DNA from: Desulfovibrionaceae bacterium UBA930
Lineage (GTDB): Bacteria > Desulfobacterota > Desulfovibrionia > Desulfovibrionales > Desulfovibrionaceae
Length of the DNA: 14,743 bases
NCBI GenBank assembly: GCA_002293605.1
Contig: DBDO01000229.1
Location: forward strand, 1 to 14,743
Direction: 5' to 3'
A program made the translations under genes and the position numbers. Shown one piece after another: positions 1 to 6,737 of the stretch. The notes under the pieces were generated by a model that ran no database searches, was not told the DNA's origin, and worked only from the letters and a program-made list of their open reading frames with translations. How positions within the stretch are numbered: the first letter of the stretch is position 1; the number at the start of each line of letters is the position of its first letter.

Positions 1-1059
1 AATTAACACAACTAGAGCCAAAATTTTTAACTCTGGTCGGGTGTGTATAGCCCTGCGTTTTTCGCCCGCCAGCAGGTGGTAGTAGTTGTCTTGTGTTGTA
101 GCGATCGAGGCATGCCCCAAAAGTCCGGACACCGCCGCAAGGTCCGAGCCTTTGGTTAACATGCAGGTGGCGAACAAGTGGCGGATTTCATACATGACTG
201 GTCGGTAGCGCAGTTTATTCATTTTTGCTGCGCGTCTGATAGCACCGTTCCACGCTGTTTTCAAGCTTTTGATCGGACGCCCTCGGTACTCGATCAAATA
301 CTCGCTTTGCGCAGCCTTACGCATCTCGGACAGCCGCTTGGCGAACTCCGGCGTGATGGGAATAAGGCGATCGGATGTCTCCGTTTTCGTTCCATGCACA
401 TGTATGATCCGCTCGTCCAGATCGACATCATCCCATCGGAGAGCGAGCAACTCAGAAGGGCCTGGCCGTGTGCCCAGCGCCCATTCCAGCTCTATAGCCC
501 AGATAAGGTGGGGCGCGGCGTGGGCCATGATAATGCCCAAGCCTTCCACGCTCAGTTGAAGCTTGCGCTTTTTCTCTTTTGACTTTCGCCACTTGGCCAG
601 CGGATTATTGCGTGTCAGCTCATGGAGCACGCCAAAGCGGAACAGAGCCTTCATATATGCGAGATACCGCTGTCGCGTGGCCAGCGTTCGCTGCCCCCAT
701 TTTTTTTCAACGAAGGCAATAATTTCAGGATAGGTCAACGCCTCTACCGGGCGCAGCGCAAATTCCGGCAATATATAGTTATTGAGCAAGCTTGCGAATG
801 ATTTCAGCCATTTTTTTGAGGATCCTTTCATCTTTCGGTCTGTGAGATATGCTTGGGCAATGGCATCAAGATAGACCTTGTTGGCGACAGGGGCGATGCC
901 TTGGCCTTTGGCCTTGAGCAGGCGTATTTCCGCGTTGCGAATAGTGGCCTTTTGTTCTCCGTCTTTACCCATGCCGCAGTATTCACGGCGCAAATTTTTT
1001 TCACCAGGAACGCGGTACTGGACAAACCACGAGCCGTTCTTCTTTTGGTGCACACTCAT
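1..1059 (-). CDS. int: Tyrosine recombinase (phage integrase), C-terminus cut by window edge
   Basis: Catalyses site-specific integration and, with an excisionase, excision of the prophage. I translated the minus strand from the ATG at 1059: 353 codons run without a stop to position 1, so the end is outside the window. The N-terminus (about 1-60) looks like an arm-binding domain (MSVHQKKNGSWFVQYRVPG), followed by a SAM-like core-binding domain and the catalytic domain. Catalytic residues visible: R198 in GTRPGPSE, R293-H294 in YEIRH, H316 in LLGHAS, and the nucleophile Y326 in NYYH. The first histidine of the usual HxxR box is Y290 here, a variation seen in other integrases. The ATG overlaps the stop of the upstream excisionase-like gene (ATGA), so translation is probably coupled. 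The family call is near certain; the attachment site must lie left of the window. Confidence 0.95.
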   Translation of the reverse strand, partial: MSVHQKKNGSWFVQYRVPGEKNLRREYCGMGKDGEQKATIRNAEIRLLKAKGQGIAPVANKVYLDAIAQAYLTDRKMKGSSKKWLKSFASLLNNYILPEFALRPVEALTYPEIIAFVEKKWGQRTLATRQRYLAYMKALFRFGVLHELTRNNPLAKWRKSKEKKRKLQLSVEGLGIIMAHAAPHLIWAIELEWALGTRPGPSELLALRWDDVDLDERIIHVHGTKTETSDRLIPITPEFAKRLSEMRKAAQSEYLIEYRGRPIKSLKTAWNGAIRRAAKMNKLRYRPVMYEIRHLFATCMLTKGSDLAAVSGLLGHASIATTQDNYYHLLAGEKRRAIHTRPELKILALVVLI

Positions 1060-1289
1060 ACGGCTACCGGGGTGAAGCCCTGCCGTGGACGCGGAGCCGG
1101 TTTTTGCTTCAAAAAAGCGTGCGGATTGGCCATAAAGGCGTCCAGGGTATCCTTGCTGTAGCGGTTATTTTTAGGGCCGCAACGCGGAAGATTGAACTTC
1201 TTGGCATACTCGCGAAAAGCGCTGTCTCCATAGGCGCAATATGCAGCCGCGCCACTGATGGTAAAATACCCTTGAGCAATGCCGCTCAT
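1056..1289 (-). CDS. Small HTH_17/excisionase-like DNA-binding protein
   Basis: A 77-aa protein starting at the ATG at 1289, which overlaps the stop of the gene before it. Residues 8-55 (YFTISGAAAYCAYGDSAFRE, then a basic stretch and YSKDTLDAFM) have the layout of the MerR-like winged helix of excisionases: an entry strand, helix-turn-helix, basic wing, and the closing xxDLDAFL-type helix. The tail (60-77) is proline- and basic-rich. Position directly before int, with ATGA overlaps on both sides, suggests it is the recombination directionality factor or a regulator of integration. Seen: sequence pattern and coupling. Inferred: the excisionase role. A general phage HTH protein is the alternative. 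Confidence 0.7.
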   Translation of the reverse strand: MSGIAQGYFTISGAAAYCAYGDSAFREYAKKFNLPRCGPKNNRYSKDTLDAFMANPHAFLKQKPAPRPRQGFTPVAV

Positions 1290-1738
1290 ATCCCCACCCC
1301 AGCCTCTTGCAGCAGCGCGCGCTGTCTTTCCAGCATAGCGGCCATAGCCAGTTGCAGGGAGTCCGCAAGCACCAGCCCGGTCTGGAATCCGCCGCGCGGT
1401 CTCGGGCAATAGTAACGCACCAGCAAGGCTTCCGGCGCGATCTTGCCTGCGGCAAGCGCCAGTTCCACCACCGCCGCCAGGGCATGAGGCAGATCGCGAT
1501 AGGCGCGCAGTTCTTGCAGCAGGTCGGGAAGAGGAAGGGAGAAGGCCCGAGCCACAGCCTCTTGCCCAAGGTCTTGCAGGACGGGGGCAAGCAGCGCGCC
1601 GGGCTTGTCAAAAGAAAGCAGCGCAAGCGGGAGCGCCGCAGCCGTGATAACGCCGTGGCGGCGCAACTCCTGGGCCAAGTGGCGTACCGGGGAGTGGTCA
1701 AAGGGGAACGGGTCGCCGTGAGTACAGGGATCATACAT
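1286..1738 (-). CDS. Conserved-looking phage protein of unknown function, first gene of the int operon
   Basis: 150 aa from the ATG at 1738, chosen because a full Shine-Dalgarno (AAGGAGGTG) lies 5 bases upstream; an in-frame ATG at 1762 has none. The protein is Ala/Leu-rich and predicted mostly helical, with no membrane segment, signal peptide or recognised motif. A short Cys/Arg/Gly-rich stretch (about 110-120, YYCPRPRGGFQTG) interrupts the helices. Its stop overlaps the next start by ATGA, so it is translated with the excisionase-like protein and int. The promoter region upstream carries two copies of the 17-bp operator. I do not recognise the family; the context suggests a role in integration control or a lysogeny function. 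Confidence 0.8.
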   Translation of the reverse strand: MYDPCTHGDPFPFDHSPVRHLAQELRRHGVITAAALPLALLSFDKPGALLAPVLQDLGQEAVARAFSLPLPDLLQELRAYRDLPHALAAVVELALAAGKIAPEALLVRYYCPRPRGGFQTGLVLADSLQLAMAAMLERQRALLQEAGVGI

Positions 1739-1765
1739 TGAACACCTCCTTGAGATGTCCAATGT

Positions 1766-1782
1766 TAGGAAATAAAAACCTA
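1766..1782. promoter_or_regulatory. 17-bp phage operator copy O1 (TAGG-N9-CCTA)
   Basis: TAGGAAATAAAAACCTA. It shares with two other sites in the immunity region the form TAGG-N9-CCTA and, read in one orientation, the common tail AAAACCTA. It touches a -10-like CATAAT of the leftward int operon, so a protein bound here should block that promoter. Repressor binding is inferred. Confidence 0.65.
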
Positions 1783-1787
1783 TTATG
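1782..1787 (-). promoter_or_regulatory. -10-like element of the int operon
   Basis: On the minus strand CATAAT matches five of six -10 bases and lies about 45 bases before the start at 1738. No convincing -35 is found at normal spacing; that region is occupied by operator O2. The promoter may therefore be weak or need an activator. Confidence 0.35.
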
Positions 1788-1798
1788 CAAGAATTAAT

Positions 1799-1815
1799 TA
1801 GGTTTTATACACCTA
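1799..1815. promoter_or_regulatory. 17-bp phage operator copy O2 (TAGG-N9-CCTA)
   Basis: TAGGTTTTATACACCTA, inverted relative to the other two copies (reverse complement TAGGTGTATAAAACCTA). It abuts the stop codon of the repressor gene. Its centre lies 33 bp, about three helical turns, from O1, which would suit cooperative binding on one DNA face. Confidence 0.65.
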
Positions 1816-2112
1816 TCACACTAACCCTCTGGCTTTCGCCTCCCGCGCGATTTCCCAAATGAAGGTGGGGAAGTCCTCTCCCAGCGTCTCCGCCATGCGG
1901 TAGGCTTCACTCAGGCTCACAGCGCGGGGTTCGGCGTCCTTTGTGAGCCCCATGCGGGTGGCTCTCCACAAACGCGCGCTCGACTCTTTCCCAATAACCC
2001 TGCGGGCGAACTCCGATTGCGACATGCCCGCCGCTGCGACCTTTTCCGCTACCAGCGCGACAAACGCGCGCTCAAAGGGGTGTGCTTTTTCCATACCAGC
2101 AGAATAGAGCAT
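1816..2112 (-). CDS. Prophage C-type repressor, HTH only, no cleavage domain
   Basis: 98 aa from the ATG at 2112, chosen for the AGGAG five bases upstream; an ATG at 2094 is possible and upstream ones lack a ribosome site. Residues 29-56 (GMSQSEFARRVIGKESSARL and following) form a lambda-repressor-like helix-turn-helix, followed by a helical tail about the start and timing of which nothing specific can be seen. There is no LexA/S24 peptidase part. Length and single-domain form match the P2 C repressor (99 aa, established), which is not cleaved by RecA. It sits between the int operon and a divergent early gene, with 17-bp operators on both sides. Likely the immunity repressor that maintains lysogeny; the operator pairing is inferred. 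Confidence 0.8.
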   Translation of the reverse strand: MLYSAGMEKAHPFERAFVALVAEKVAAAGMSQSEFARRVIGKESSARLWRATRMGLTKDAEPRAVSLSEAYRMAETLGEDFPTFIWEIAREAKARGLV

Positions 2113-2134
2113 TTTTTCTCCTAACTCACTCGGT

Positions 2135-2163
2135 ATAATATGACTTGACTGATTAGGATTAAA
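2135..2163 (-). promoter_or_regulatory. Probable promoter of the repressor gene
   Basis: On the minus strand, a -10-like TATTAT (2140-2135) lies 17 bases from a weak -35-like TTTAAT (2163-2158). The -35 lies inside operator O3, so the repressor could control its own synthesis, like lambda PRM. The match is modest. Confidence 0.4.
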
Positions 2164-2174
2164 AAACCTATCTT
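2145..2174 (+). promoter_or_regulatory. Early rightward promoter with operator in the spacer
   Basis: TTGACT (2145-2150), 18 bases, then TATCTT (2169-2174). Operator O3 (2154-2170) fills the spacer and the first bases of the -10, so a bound repressor would exclude RNA polymerase. The expected transcription start is close to 2181, the A of the first start codon. Confidence 0.55.
2154..2170. promoter_or_regulatory. 17-bp phage operator copy O3 (TAGG-N9-CCTA)
   Basis: TAGGATTAAAAAACCTA, in the same orientation as O1 and sharing its last eight bases with all copies. It overlaps the cores of both divergent promoters between the repressor and the early operon, the key position of a lysis-lysogeny switch. 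Confidence 0.7.
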
Positions 2175-2180
2175 CGCTCC

Positions 2181-2453
2181 ATGAAGGCAACCACAAAAAA
2201 ATATCTCTCCTGGCTGGCGCAGACGCATGGCAGCTATTCGGACCTTGCCCGGCGTCTTGGCATTACACCGCGAACGTTCCGCCAACGCCGTAACGGCACC
2301 ATGTCTCCGCTTGTCGCCAAACTTACCGCCTTTGCGGGCCAGGCGCTCTTTTTGCGCCTGGTTATCCGCGAATTGCGCGCTGGCGGAGTCAGCACGGACG
2401 CTATCCGCCAAGCGGTGCAAAGAGCCTTACACAGCGTATCAAGTACCAGATAG
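2181..2453 (+). CDS. Cro/Cox-like HTH regulator, first early gene
   Basis: 90 aa. Residues 18-41 (SYSDLARRLGITPRTFRQRR) are a clear helix-turn-helix, followed by a helical, basic tail. It is the first gene rightward from the immunity region, divergent from the repressor, where P2 has Cox and lambdoid phages have Cro; the role is inferred from that place. No Shine-Dalgarno precedes the ATG at 2181, and the predicted promoter would start transcription at about this base, so the mRNA may be leaderless. Next gene follows after 43 bases. DNA binding is well supported; whether it represses C, acts as excisionase, or both cannot be told. Confidence 0.75.
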   Translation: MKATTKKYLSWLAQTHGSYSDLARRLGITPRTFRQRRNGTMSPLVAKLTAFAGQALFLRLVIRELRAGGVSTDAIRQAVQRALHSVSSTR

Positions 2454-2496
2454 GCTATCAATTGCAAGAGCAGCACGAAAAGTGAGGTTTCCCGCT

Positions 2497-2706
2497 ATGC
2501 CCTCCGCCTGCGCGCCGCGCACTCCGCAAGAAGCCGGAGCGACAACAAAAGACGTCCTCTTGACCATGGCGCGGGAATATCCGCACTTGCGCCCTTGCCC
2601 CAAAAAGCGCGGCTCCCAGGGCACTATGGACTGGATAGCCCGCACTGCCTGCGCGACCTGCCCGCTCAGGCCCATGCCTGCATCGGCAACGCCAAGAGAG
2701 ATATGA
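2497..2706 (+). CDS. Small Cys-containing protein of unknown function
   Basis: 69 aa. The start at 2497 has a weak GTGAGG about eight bases upstream; an ATG at 2566 is an alternative. Four cysteines (C5, C34, C52, C55) include CATCP near the C-terminus, which could be half of a zinc-binding site; there is no recognised family. The best evidence for translation is its stop, TGA at 2704-2706, which overlaps the best start of the primase gene (ATG at 2703) in an ATGA junction, the same coupling used elsewhere in this phage. It could be a small regulator or replication accessory. Confidence 0.5.
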   Translation: MPSACAPRTPQEAGATTKDVLLTMAREYPHLRPCPKKRGSQGTMDWIARTACATCPLRPMPASATPREI

Positions 2707-5462
2707 TGCGCCGTATCGACATATCGCCTGAAGAGATCATCACGGCGTTGATGCGGGAGAGCCGCTTCGCCTTTGAAAGAACCCCGAACTACCTTAAGGG
2801 CCTCTGCCCGGAATGCGGCAAGAAAGAGCTCTTCATCTCCTGCGCCAAGCCCTGGGTCATGAAATGCAACCGGCTGAACAAGTGCGGCTTTTCCCAGCCT
2901 GTGCGCGAGCTGCTGCACGATCTTTTCGACACCTTTGCCGAAAGGCACCCGGCCACAGAGGAAAACCGTGATGCCACGGCCAGCGCCTACCTGGGCCTGA
3001 ACCGGGGCTTCGACCTTTCCCGTATCCGGGGCTGGTACGAGCAAGCCGCGCACCATGTGCCGAACACCACTCTCTATATCCCCACGGTGCGCTTTTACCT
3101 GGATCAAGGGCGCACGCGGTATTGGGAACGCCTGCTCGGCAAAGGGCCGTCAGCGGACTATCGCAAGGCGCACTTCGGCGGCAAGCGCAAAGCGGACGGC
3201 ACCCTGTACAAGGGCGATGTGTGGGCGCCGCCCGGCTTTACCTTGGAACGGGGCGACATCTGCTATATCACGGAAGGCATTTTCCACGCTATCGCCCTGA
3301 GCCTTTGCGGGTATAAAGCCGCTTCGGCCATGAGCGCCAATACATACCCGGCTGATTTTCTGGCGGCGCATGCGAAAAAAGGCGTCCACTGGATATGGGC
3401 GCTCGATTCCGGCACTGCCGGAGAGCGCTACGCGAAAGTCCACCACGCCACCTTGAAACAGGCGGGCGAGCTGTCGCAAGTGCTTCTCCTCCCCCCGCAC
3501 AAAGATTGGGACGATCTGTATCGGGATGGCGCCATTACCCCGGCCTTTATCGCCGACCGCCTGTATTATGGCCGTCTTTTTCTCGCAAAAACGGTGGAGG
3601 AGAAGGCCTATCACGCCTATGTCCGCCATCGCCGCCCACGCTTCCAGCTTGATTTTGACAACGCCCTGTTCGCCATCACGCTGGCAGGGGATTTTGATAC
3701 GGCCCTGACTGCCCTGGCCCTGGATTTTTCCGGCCCAGGGGCAGAGGGGAAGGCCTCTGCGGAAAAAACAGCGTCTTCTCAACCGCAACCCGCCGCAGAA
3801 TCCGGCGCACCGCCTGCGGAAGCGGAAAGCTCCATCGATGCCGCCTTGAAATCTCCCGAGGGCAGGCAGCTCTTCATCATGAAGTGCGGTGTAGACCAAA
3901 TCAGCAACGTGCTGCCCGAATTTCTCTACATGGAACGGGATGAACTGATGGACGAGCAGAGCTACGTTTTTTCCATCGCCTACGCCAACGGCCAGAAAAC
4001 CGATCGCATCAGCCTGGACGGAACCAGCATCGCCAGCCCCGATGCCTTTCATAAGGCCCTGCTCGGCAGATCGCGGGGCGGCACCTTTGACGGCGATATG
4101 CGCCAGTTGAAAATCCTGCGCGACCGCTGGCTGAATCACCGTATGCTCACGGTCACGGCCCTGCCTTTTGTCGGGTACGACCGCAGCAGCGAGGCCTATA
4201 TTTTTCAGAACCACGCCTTTCACAAAGGGCGAAGGCTGCCCATCAACGAGCAGGGCTATTTCAAAATCGGGCAAAGCGGCATCAAAACCGCGCTGAACGG
4301 CGTGTACGTGCAAACGGACGGCGGCTTCTCTCCCGGCTGGCTGGGCGATTTCGTCCGCGCCTTTCACTGGCAAGGCCTGGCCGTCCTGGCTTTCTGGCTG
4401 GGGAGCCTCTTTGTGCAGCAGATCCGGGCGCGGCACAAAACCTATCCCTTCCTCGAACTGACGGGCGAACCGGGGTCCGGCAAATCCACCATCCTTGAAT
4501 TTCTCTGGAAGTGTGTGGGCCGTGACGATTACGAAGGCTTCGACCTTTTGAAGTCCACCCCGGCCGGCCGCCGCCGGGCCTTTTCCCAGGTCAGCAATCT
4601 ACCGGTTGTCATTATCGAATCAGACCGCGACAGCGGCGAGAAAGACGCCAAGCAAAAACAGTTCGGCTTCGATGAGGTAAAGCCCTTTTTCAACGGGCGC
4701 GGCACCGGCACCCTAGGCGTGGCCCGGCGCTCAAACGATGTGGAAGAACATTTGTTCCAAGCCTCTATGCTCATCTCGCAAAACGCGGAAGTAGACGGCT
4801 CAGAAGCGCTCTTGCAACGCATCGTCCACTGCCATGCGGATAAAAAGCATCATGGGCCGGGCACGCGCGAAACCGCCCGGTGGTTCGAACGGCAAACTAC
4901 GGAAAGCGTAGGCGGATTTCTTGGGACCGCCCTGGCCAGAGAGCACGACATCCTGGCCATCTACGAAAAAACTTTCCCCCTGCTCGAAGAACAGTTCGCC
5001 CAAAGCATCAAAATCGAGCGCCTGGCCAAGAACCACGCCCAAATAGCCGCCTGCGGGCATGCGCTTTCCGCCGTGTTCGGCACGCATATGACGCCGCACC
5101 TGCAAGACGGCCTGACCGCGTATCTGCGCCAGCGCGGCACAATCCGCGAACAGCGCCTGGCTGCGGATCATCCCCTGGTTGAACAGTTCTGGGAGCAGTT
5201 CGAATACCTGAACGCCGAATCCCCGAGCCGCAAGGAAGGCTTCTTGAATCATGCGGGAAGCGCAGAACACATCGCCGTCAACCTGATCCAGTTCCGAGAG
5301 GCCGCGCAGTCGTCCGGCCAACCCTTGCTGGATATGCATCTGCTCAAAAAACTGCTGCCCGGCTGCAAACGCTATAAATTTCTGGAAGCTAACAAGGCCG
5401 TGCGCAGCAAGCATATCAACAAAACCATCAAATGCTGGGTGTTCCAAACCCGGCACAAATAG
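2703..5462 (+). CDS. Primase-helicase: zinc finger, Toprim and P-loop helicase domains
   Basis: Likely primes and unwinds phage DNA at the origin. From the ATG at 2703 (AAGAGAG upstream, ATGA overlap with the previous gene) it is 919 aa; an in-frame ATG at 2595 would add 36 residues overlapping that gene. Domains in order: a CHC2-like zinc finger (C35, C38, C47, C55, C61); a Toprim domain with E191 in ITEGIF and D235 in WALDSGTAGE; an Ala/Pro/Glu-rich linker about 340-380; a helicase domain with Walker A GEPGSGKST (588-596) and Walker B VVIIESD (635-641), followed by LISQNAE as a sensor; and a C-terminal domain ending in a basic segment, possibly winged helix. Layout resembles P4 alpha-type and related primase-helicases. 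The second Asp of the usual Toprim DxD is Gly (DSG). No HUH initiator like P2 gpA is present in the window. Confidence 0.85.
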   Translation: MMRRIDISPEEIITALMRESRFAFERTPNYLKGLCPECGKKELFISCAKPWVMKCNRLNKCGFSQPVRELLHDLFDTFAERHPATEENRDATASAYLGLNRGFDLSRIRGWYEQAAHHVPNTTLYIPTVRFYLDQGRTRYWERLLGKGPSADYRKAHFGGKRKADGTLYKGDVWAPPGFTLERGDICYITEGIFHAIALSLCGYKAASAMSANTYPADFLAAHAKKGVHWIWALDSGTAGERYAKVHHATLKQAGELSQVLLLPPHKDWDDLYRDGAITPAFIADRLYYGRLFLAKTVEEKAYHAYVRHRRPRFQLDFDNALFAITLAGDFDTALTALALDFSGPGAEGKASAEKTASSQPQPAAESGAPPAEAESSIDAALKSPEGRQLFIMKCGVDQISNVLPEFLYMERDELMDEQSYVFSIAYANGQKTDRISLDGTSIASPDAFHKALLGRSRGGTFDGDMRQLKILRDRWLNHRMLTVTALPFVGYDRSSEAYIFQNHAFHKGRRLPINEQGYFKIGQSGIKTALNGVYVQTDGGFSPGWLGDFVRAFHWQGLAVLAFWLGSLFVQQIRARHKTYPFLELTGEPGSGKSTILEFLWKCVGRDDYEGFDLLKSTPAGRRRAFSQVSNLPVVIIESDRDSGEKDAKQKQFGFDEVKPFFNGRGTGTLGVARRSNDVEEHLFQASMLISQNAEVDGSEALLQRIVHCHADKKHHGPGTRETARWFERQTTESVGGFLGTALAREHDILAIYEKTFPLLEEQFAQSIKIERLAKNHAQIAACGHALSAVFGTHMTPHLQDGLTAYLRQRGTIREQRLAADHPLVEQFWEQFEYLNAESPSRKEGFLNHAGSAEHIAVNLIQFREAAQSSGQPLLDMHLLKKLLPGCKRYKFLEANKAVRSKHINKTIKCWVFQTRHK

Positions 5463-5484
5463 GGGCTCTGCCCCCGGAGGGAGA

Positions 5485-6060
5485 ATGCAAACAGCCTACA
5501 TCGCGGCCTCAGTGCAGCACAAGCACGCCGTGCAACTCTTGACCCCCAGCCTCGAAAACCTGGGACTCAAAGTGTTCGACTGGACGAAGCTGGATAGCCC
5601 CCCGCCGGGTCTCACGCGGGAAGAGCGCAGACGCTGGTATGACACGGATCGTAAAGGCGGAGATCTGTTCGCGTTTTGCCGCGCAGCATGCAGACAGGCG
5701 GACCTGACCATCTATTACGGCGAATCCGGCCAGGACGCGGCTGTGGAAGCAGCCATAGCCTCTGAAAACAGGCGCATGGTCTACGGCCTGCGCGGGGCCT
5801 TGGAAAGTGAAGGCCTCATGCTGCACGGCGCGGTGCATCGCTGGTTTGATTCCGTGTCTGAAATGCTGGTGGCCATCGGGCGGGCGCAGTTGGCGCGCCG
5901 CCTTTGGCAGAGCGGCATGGGAAAACTCCTGCATACACGCTTTTGCGCCGAAGGCCTGGAGTTCAGACACATTTTTACCTGCGACTCCTGCGGCGGGATT
6001 CGCGTTGGCGAGGCCAAGCTGTGCATCAACGCCGACCTGGGGAAAAGGAGGGTGCAATGA
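5485..6060 (+). CDS. Nucleoside 2-deoxyribosyltransferase-fold protein with C-terminal Cys cluster
   Basis: 191 aa, start set by GGAGG six bases upstream, just after a small hairpin (GGGGC/GCCCC, 5462-5474). Residues 3-35 (YIAASVQHKHAVQLLTPSLE on to VFDWT) and 70-105 (RQADLTIYYGESGQDAAVEA then RRMVYGL) follow the alternating strand-helix pattern of the deoxyribosyltransferase superfamily. E88 lies where the family's nucleophilic Glu is expected. The C-terminal 40 residues carry CDSC (166-169) and C180, suggesting a metal-binding knuckle, which is not typical of the enzyme. It is in the replication operon (22-base gap after the primase; ATGA overlap with the next gene). It may act on nucleotides or nucleotide-derived molecules. 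Fold call is moderate; substrate unknown. Confidence 0.55.
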   Translation: MQTAYIAASVQHKHAVQLLTPSLENLGLKVFDWTKLDSPPPGLTREERRRWYDTDRKGGDLFAFCRAACRQADLTIYYGESGQDAAVEAAIASENRRMVYGLRGALESEGLMLHGAVHRWFDSVSEMLVAIGRAQLARRLWQSGMGKLLHTRFCAEGLEFRHIFTCDSCGGIRVGEAKLCINADLGKRRVQ

Positions 6061-6302
6061 CGCAAGCCGGTACCCCGCAAAAACTCGTGGCCACGATTAG
6101 CTTAACGGGTGCAGAGGGCAGCGATGCAGTACAGCTCTCGCTCAAATTCACACCCGAATTTCCAGGGCCGGAAAGCCCTACAGCCAAAGACAGCCCCTGG
6201 ATGCGCAGCGGCGTGGGCAGGGTGACCAGCGACCTGGTTAAGGCCCTCATACAAACCTTGCAAGAAAGTGAAGCGGAAGAGCCAGGCGACACAGACAGGT
6301 AA
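6057..6302 (+). CDS. Small phage protein of unknown function, last gene of early operon
   Basis: 81 aa. The ATG at 6057 overlaps the previous stop (ATGA) and follows a strong AAAGGAGG. The N-terminal half looks like beta strands (KLVATISLTG, AVQLSLKFTPEF), then a Pro/Ser linker and an amphipathic helix (about 56-72) ending in an acidic tail (EAEEPGDTDR). No Cys, membrane segment or known motif. Tight coupling with the deoxyribosyltransferase-fold gene suggests a joint role. A strong terminator follows 25 bases downstream. Confidence 0.75.
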   Translation: MTQAGTPQKLVATISLTGAEGSDAVQLSLKFTPEFPGPESPTAKDSPWMRSGVGRVTSDLVKALIQTLQESEAEEPGDTDR

Positions 6303-6327
6303 GCCGCTCGCTTGCCCATATCGCCAT

Positions 6328-6352
6328 GAAACGCCCCGCCCTGGGGCGTTTC
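6328..6352 (+). terminator. Hairpin terminator of the early operon
   Basis: Perfect 10-bp stem GAAACGCCCC/GGGGCGTTTC with a 5-base loop, followed by a pyrimidine-rich tract with a run of five T at 6367-6371. It ends the primase operon. Confidence 0.8.
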
Positions 6353-6400
6353 GCTTTCCCTCCCCCTTTTTCTCCTTTCCCCTACGCGCGCAAGTATACG

Positions 6401-6420
6401 CGCCTGCACACGCGCAGGCG
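6401..6420. repeat. GC-rich hairpin before the origin
   Basis: CGCCTGC/GCAGGCG with a 6-base loop, in a CGCG-rich stretch between the early terminator and the first iterons. No T-run follows, so it is probably not a terminator. Role unknown. Confidence 0.4.
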
Positions 6421-6453
6421 GGAGTCTGTATGATTTTTCAAAGCCAGGGGGGC

Positions 6454-6475
6454 ATCGGAAAAGGGTAACAGCGGT
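6454..6475 (+). repeat. Left arm of 22-bp perfect inverted repeat
   Basis: Starts ATCGGAAAAGGG and continues through one full iteron and into the second. It matches the reverse complement of 6738-6759 at all 22 positions. A run of G just outside continues the match with a 2-base offset. Confidence 0.85.
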
Positions 6476-6586
6476 AACGGGGTCGGGCAAAACATCGGCA
6501 AGATGAAGCGGCGCAAGGCATAGAGAACCTTTTTTCATAAGTAACAAAAAAGTAACTGAAGGTAATCCTGTTACCGCAAAAAAAGA

Positions 6587-6604
6587 CCCGGATATTACTC
6601 CGGG
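6587..6604 (-). terminator. Leftward terminator inside the origin
   Basis: CCCGGA/TCCGGG stem with a 6-base loop. Read on the minus strand it is followed by TCTTTTTTT, a good terminator; on the plus strand the following CCTTTCC is weaker. There is no leftward gene nearby, so it may end an untranslated RNA that starts in the right half of the origin. Confidence 0.55.
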
Positions 6605-6737
6605 CCTTTCCTGTAATTACTTGATTTATTAGGATGTTACTTATCGCGTTACCCTGGCGTTACCTGCGGCCCCGCCCGGCTGCAAAGGCGGTATACATTG
6701 CGGCAGTAGTAGATGCTGAAAACACGTTACCCCTGTC

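Noticed and set aside
3150..4436. 428-codon minus-strand frame inside the primase-helicase gene
   Set aside because: Antisense to an intact multi-domain protein; its composition is that of a shadow frame.
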